Positions 55,805 to 64,000 of a stretch of DNA of 64,000 nt are shown here, one piece after another. Both the position numbers and the translations under genes were made by a program. Source of the DNA: Kofleriaceae bacterium (GTDB lineage: Bacteria > Myxococcota_A > Polyangia > Haliangiales > Haliangiaceae); assembly GCA_020633495.1 (NCBI GenBank), contig JACKDR010000011.1, forward strand, positions 62,001 through 126,000, written 5' to 3'. The notes beneath the pieces were generated by a model. It was given only the letters and a program-made list of their open reading frames with translations, did not search any database and had not been told where the DNA came from. The first letter of the stretch is position 1. Every line of letters starts with the position of its first letter.

Positions 55805-56907
55805 CCGATCCGGCGCGCGCCCTCGCCCTGCGCGGCGTCCGCCGCGTCGTCGTCAAGATCGGCAGCCGCCTGCTCGCCGAGAGCCCGGCCGGCCGCCCCG
55901 CCGCGATCGCCGATCAGGTGGTGCCGCTGCGCGCCCGCGGCGTCGAGGTCGTGATCGTCAGCTCGGGCGCGATCTCGCTGGGCGTGCGCGCGCTCGGCCT
56001 GCCCGGCCGCCCCGCCGATCTGCCCCAGCTGCAGGCCGCCGCCGCGGTCGGCCAGAGCCGCCTGATGCAGCACTGGGAGCACGCCTTCGCCGCCCACCAG
56101 GTGCGCATCGGCCAGGTCCTGGTCACCCACGACGACCTCGGCGACCGGGCCCGGTTCCTGTCGGCGCGCCAGACCCTGCGCGCCCTGCTCGACCTCGAGG
56201 TCGTGCCGATCATCAACGAGAACGACACGGTCGCGTCCGAGGAGATCAAGTTCGGCGACAACGACCAGCTCGCCGCGCTGGTCTGCAACCTCACCTCCGC
56301 CGACCTCCTGATCATGCTCACCGACGTCGAGGGCCTGCGCGGCGCCGACGGCCAGCGCATCCCGGTGGTCCGCGACGTCGATCGCGAGGCCGCGCCGGTC
56401 GCCGGCAAGTCGACCGCCGACGGCGTCGGCTCCGGCGGCATGGCGTCGAAGGTCGGGTCGGCCCGGATGGCGACCCGCACCGGCGTGCCCGCGGTGGTCG
56501 GCCCGGGCCGGGTCCCCACCGTGCTCGGCGACATCCTCGACGGCCAGGACGTCGGCACCCTGTTCGTGCCCGGGCCCGACGTGCTGTCGGCGCGCAAGCA
56601 CTGGATCGCCTACGGGCCGCGCCCGCTGGGCCGGCTGGTGGTCGACGACGGCGCCCGCCGCGCCCTGGTCGAGCAGGGCCGGAGCCTGTTGCCCAAGGGC
56701 ATCGTCGCGGTCGAGGGCGGCTTCGGCCTGGGCGAGACCGTGGGCATCGTGGCCGGCGACGGAACCGAATTCGCCCGTGGTCTCGCGTGCTACGGCGCCG
56801 AGGACCTGCGCCGGATCCGGGGCTTGCATTCGGCCGACATCGAGGCCACCCTCGGCTACAGGTCGGTCGACGAAGCCGTCCATCGCGACGATCTGGTCCT
56901 GCTCTGA
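55801..56907 (+). CDS. proB: glutamate 5-kinase
   Basis: 368 residues. Amino-acid kinase domain (VVVKIGSRLLAE, VSSGAISLGVRALG, INENDTVASEEIKFGDNDQLAA, GSGGMASKVGSARMA) then a C-terminal PUA domain (about 275-360). It phosphorylates glutamate in the first step of proline synthesis. The GTG at 55801 overlaps the preceding stop by four bases. proA follows two bases after its stop. Confidence 0.96.
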   Translation: MTDPARALALRGVRRVVVKIGSRLLAESPAGRPAAIADQVVPLRARGVEVVIVSSGAISLGVRALGLPGRPADLPQLQAAAAVGQSRLMQHWEHAFAAHQVRIGQVLVTHDDLGDRARFLSARQTLRALLDLEVVPIINENDTVASEEIKFGDNDQLAALVCNLTSADLLIMLTDVEGLRGADGQRIPVVRDVDREAAPVAGKSTADGVGSGGMASKVGSARMATRTGVPAVVGPGRVPTVLGDILDGQDVGTLFVPGPDVLSARKHWIAYGPRPLGRLVVDDGARRALVEQGRSLLPKGIVAVEGGFGLGETVGIVAGDGTEFARGLACYGAEDLRRIRGLHSADIEATLGYRSVDEAVHRDDLVLL

Positions 56908-56909
56908 GC

Positions 56910-58180
<1,271 letters not shown>

Positions 58181-58184
<4 letters not shown>

Positions 58185-58693
58185 GCGAGAGCGACGATGG
58201 CATGACCGGTACCCGCAAGCGCACCCTGTCCACCCACGCCCACGATCCGCGCCCGGCGCGGGCCCGCGGCACCGACGGCGACGCCCGCCCCACCGAGCCC
58301 CGCACCGACGACGGCGGCCTCGACGGCGCGCTCGCCGCGCTGGCGCTCGCGCTCGACAAGAAGGCGGTCGAGCCGGTCCTGCTCGACGTCCGCGAGCTGT
58401 GCGGCTACTGCAACTACCAGCTGGTGCTCAGCGGCCGCTCCGACCGCCAGGTCGGCGCGATCGCCGACGCGATCGTCGCCGGGCTGCGCGACCAGGGCGT
58501 CCGCGCCCTCGGCACCGAGCAGGCCAAGGGCGGCGCCTGGTCGCTGCTCGACTTCGGCGACTTCGTCGTCCACGTCTTCCACCACCCGGCGCGCGAGCAC
58601 TACGACCTCGAGGGCCTGTGGATCGACGCGCCGCGGGTCGCGATCGACGTGCCCGCCGAGGCCCACCTGGCCGCCGAAGACAGCTACACGTGA
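58181..58693 (+). CDS. rsfS: ribosomal silencing factor RsfS
   Basis: 170 residues; the family core (LLDVRELCGYCNYQLVLSG, GGAWSLLDFGDFVVHVF, YDLEGLW) begins near residue 60, after a charged, probably disordered extension. RsfS binds ribosomal protein L14 and blocks joining of subunits during starvation. The ATG overlaps the proA stop by four bases (ATGA). rlmH follows four bases later, the usual order. Confidence 0.93.
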
Positions 58694-58697
58694 TCCC

Positions 58698-59135
58698 GTG
58701 AAGGTGACGGTCGCGGTGGTCGGCCGGCTCAAGGCCAGCGACGCCACCCTGGCCGCGGCCGAGGCCGAGTACGGCAAGCGGCTGCGCCGCGCCTGCAGCT
58801 TCGACGTCGTCGAGCACAAGGACGAGGCCGCGCTGCTCGCCGCCCTGCCCGCCGCCGCCCACCTCTACGCCCTCGACGAGCGCGGCGACCTCATCACCAG
58901 CCGCCAGCTCGCCGACGACATCCTCGGCGCCGAGCAGCTCCACGGCGGCGGCGCCCCGGTGGTCTTCGCGATCGGCGGCGCCGACGGCCACAGCGACGCC
59001 CTGCGCGCCCGCGCCCGCCGCCTGATCGCGTTCGGCCGCATCACGATCGCGCACCGCCTGGTCCGCGTGCTCCTGCTCGAGCAGCTCTACCGCGGCTTCT
59101 CGATCCTGCGCGGCGAGCCGTACCACCGCGACTGA
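58698..59135 (+). CDS. rlmH: 23S rRNA (pseudouridine1915-N3)-methyltransferase
   Basis: 145 residues, SPOUT-fold. Motifs: LDERGDLITSRQLADDI, FAIGGADGHSD and the C-terminal RVLLLEQLYRGFSILRGEPYHRD, which is diagnostic. It methylates the pseudouridine at 23S position 1915. It is the last gene of the proB-proA-rsfS-rlmH operon, with a GTG start four bases after rsfS. Confidence 0.95.
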   Translation: MKVTVAVVGRLKASDATLAAAEAEYGKRLRRACSFDVVEHKDEAALLAALPAAAHLYALDERGDLITSRQLADDILGAEQLHGGGAPVVFAIGGADGHSDALRARARRLIAFGRITIAHRLVRVLLLEQLYRGFSILRGEPYHRD

Positions 59136-59440
59136 CGCCGCACCCGCGCAGCGGAGGCCCCGCCCGCGGGGCCCGCGCCTTCCCCGCTCACCCCGAGCGC
59201 TCGACCGACGGCCGTCGGAGATCTGCCGCAAGACGAACCGGGTCAGGTCGCCTGGTCGACATGGTTCGCTCACCTCGAGCGCTCGACCGACGGCCGTCGG
59301 AGATCTGCCGCAAGACGAACCGGGCCAGGTCGCCTGGTCGACGTGGATCGCTCACCTCGAGCGGAGCCCGAGCGGCGCAGCCGCGAGGGCGCAGCCGAGG
59401 GGGCGTGAAGCTGCGCGCCCCACCCGTGCCCGCCGCCGCG
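59136..59440. repeat. gene-free region with an 82-bp tandem duplication
   Basis: Two 82-base units (59186-59267 and 59268-59349) differ at only four positions and are followed by 14 bases of a third. Each holds two palindromes, CGAGCGCTCG and CCGACGGCCGTCGG, and a BglII-like AGATCT. No credible ORF. The region separates rlmH and smpB, which converge, so transcript termination is one possible role. Confidence 0.85.
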
Positions 59441-59914
59441 CTACTTGTGCGCCTTCATCGCCCGGTCCATCTCGCGCTTGGCGTCGGCTTCCTTGCTCGC
59501 CTGGCGCTTGTCCTGGTGCTTCTTGTGCGTCACCAGGCCGAGCTCGACCTTGACCTTGCCGTTCTTGAAGTACAGCGACAGCGGCACCAGCGTGTAGCCG
59601 CGCAGCTGGGTCTTCACGGTCAGCTTCTTGATCTCGTCCTTGTGCAGCAGCAGCTTCCGGCGCCGCCGCACCTCGTGGTTGAAGCGGTTGGCCCAGGCGT
59701 ACTCGTTGATCGTCATGCCCTCGAGCCACACCTCGCCCTTGGCCACCTGCGCGAAGCCGTCCGTCAGCGTGACCTTGGCCTCGCGCAGCGACTTGACCTC
59801 CGAGCCCACCAGGACGATCCCGGCCTCGATGCGCTCGTGGACGTGGAAGTCGTGGGTGGCCCGCCGGTTGGTCGCGACGACCTTGATGACGTCCTTGGCG
59901 GCGGCCTGCTTCAT
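59441..59914 (-). CDS. smpB: SsrA-binding protein SmpB
   Basis: 157 residues. Conserved: VATNRRATHDFHVHERIEAG, LVGSEVKSLREAKV and the C-terminal KKHQDKR-rich tail that becomes helical in the ribosome. It carries tmRNA to stalled ribosomes. No tmRNA gene was found in the window. The ATG at 59914 is divergent from comF. Confidence 0.96.
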   Translation of the reverse strand: MKQAAAKDVIKVVATNRRATHDFHVHERIEAGIVLVGSEVKSLREAKVTLTDGFAQVAKGEVWLEGMTINEYAWANRFNHEVRRRRKLLLHKDEIKKLTVKTQLRGYTLVPLSLYFKNGKVKVELGLVTHKKHQDKRQASKEADAKREMDRAMKAHK

Positions 59915-60010
59915 GGCGAGAAGACCTTCTACAGCATCCCGCCGGGGTTGGGAATCGCGGACTTGGCGCGCGGCCCGCAACCGGCCGCCGCGGCCTCCGA
60001 TAGCCCCCTC

Positions 60011-60760
60011 GTGCACGCCGTCGACCTCGCCCTGTCCACCCTGTTCGTCCCGCGGTGCGCGTCGTGCGACGCCCGGGTCGCCCCCGGCCAGCCGCTGTGC
60101 GCGACCTGCATGGTGTCGGTCGATCCGCTGGGCCCGGCGTGCCCGCACTGCGCCGAGCCCATGGAGCTGCCGCCGCTGGCGACCGCGCCGATCTGCGCGC
60201 GGTGCCGGCGCACGCCGCCGCCGTACGAGCTGCTGATCGCGCCGTGGCGCTTCGGCGGCGAGCTGGCCCGGGTCCTGCGCCGCCTCAAGTTCGCGGGCCG
60301 ACCCGAGCTGGCGCGCGAGCTGGCGCCGATGCTGGTGCCGTTCTTCCACGAGGTCGTCGTCACCGCCGCGATCGACGTCGTCGTGCCGGTGCCGCTGCAC
60401 TGGCGACGCCTCGCCGGCCGCGGCTACAACCAGGCCCAGGTCCTGGCCGCCGAGATGCTGGCCGCGGCGCGGCCGGGGCTGATCCGCGCCGGCCACCCGC
60501 TCCGCCTCGATCCCCTGACGCTGCGGCGGCGCCGCGCCACGCCGCCGCAGACCGGGCTGTCGGCCGCCGAGCGCGCCCGCAACCTCGCCGGCGCCTTCGC
60601 GGTGGCGCCGCGCCGCGCCGCGCGCCTGCGCGGGCGGCGGGTCCTGGTGGTCGACGACGTCGCCACCACCGGCGCGACGATCGCCGAGGCGACGCGCACG
60701 CTGCTGGCCGCGGGGGCCGCCGCGGTCGTCGGCTTCACCGTGGCCCGCGCCGGCGACTGA
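60011..60760 (+). CDS. comF: ComF-family phosphoribosyltransferase-like protein
   Basis: 249 residues. N-terminal zinc-ribbon region with CASCDARVAPGQPLCATC, CPHC and CARC, then a phosphoribosyltransferase domain with PVPLHWRRLAGRGYNQA and the PRPP loop LVVDDVATTGATI. ComF acts in natural transformation in several bacteria; here a competence role is only inferred. The GTG at 60011 is the first start that keeps the cysteine region complete. Confidence 0.9.
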   Translation: MHAVDLALSTLFVPRCASCDARVAPGQPLCATCMVSVDPLGPACPHCAEPMELPPLATAPICARCRRTPPPYELLIAPWRFGGELARVLRRLKFAGRPELARELAPMLVPFFHEVVVTAAIDVVVPVPLHWRRLAGRGYNQAQVLAAEMLAAARPGLIRAGHPLRLDPLTLRRRRATPPQTGLSAAERARNLAGAFAVAPRRAARLRGRRVLVVDDVATTGATIAEATRTLLAAGAAAVVGFTVARAGD

Positions 60761-60788
60761 CGTCACCGCGCGGGCCGGCGCCCCGGCG

Positions 60789-64000
<3,212 letters not shown>

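Overview
The window is a very GC-rich chromosomal segment with dense coding on both strands. It carries many GTG starts, many Asp/Gly-rich lipoproteins, PEGA/TPR/FHA signalling proteins, a Hanks-type kinase, a carboxypeptidase-regulatory-like surface protein, a MYXO-CTERM-like sorting motif and a thrombospondin type 3 repeat OmpA protein. Together these point to a myxobacterium (Myxococcota), most like the Haliangium/Kofleriaceae branch; that placement is inferred from gene style and not from a phylogenetic marker analysis. I see no rRNA, tRNA, tmRNA, insertion sequence, prophage or CRISPR array.

Layout. 1-5.75 kb: Ser/Thr kinase (frameshifted), secreted TPR protein, a lipoprotein and an outer-membrane barrel protein with a good sigma70-type promoter. 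5.8-9.4 kb: radA and an amino-acid ABC transporter whose binding protein and permease are fused. 9.4-10.0 kb: a non-coding block of nested tandem repeats. 10.0-12.9 kb: TPR proteins and a frameshifted membrane protein on the minus strand. 12.9-13.6 kb: a long hexanucleotide, G4-prone repeat. 13.6-17.8 kb: TonB-dependent receptor and Big_5-type lipoprotein operon. 18.1-21.3 kb: cinA-thpR-recA operon. 21.4-25 kb: PP2C phosphatase, YceI-like protein, lipoproteins, phospholipase D-like protein, Fur-family regulator. 25-32.4 kb: xseB, receiver protein, prenyl synthase, propeller lipoprotein, FHA-GGDEF diguanylate cyclase, lytic transglycosylase, SixA, DUF1444-like protein. 32.4-38 kb: two related lipoproteins, dnaJ, glnE. 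38-43.3 kb: ilvE, a 914-residue repeat protein, small membrane protein, lipoprotein. 43.5-47.1 kb: GDP-mannose precursor genes and a ROK kinase. 47.1-53.9 kb: the most unusual locus, a tight minus-strand operon of prepilin peptidase, PEGA pseudokinase, PilZ-like/J-domain/TPR protein, short Hsp70 and thioredoxin-like lipoprotein. 54-59.1 kb: lipoprotein, unknown protein, proB-proA-rsfS-rlmH. 59.1-64 kb: an 82-bp tandem duplication, smpB, comF and a very large OmpA-family fusion that runs off the right edge.

Two window-wide patterns matter for the reader. First, at least thirteen genes have a TAnnnT-like -10 hexamer ending 6-7 bases before the start codon, with no Shine-Dalgarno sequence, which suggests widespread leaderless transcription. 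Second, five genes are split by single-base indels in GC-rich low-complexity tracts. These look more like assembly errors than real lesions, so the affected proteins should be read across the shift.
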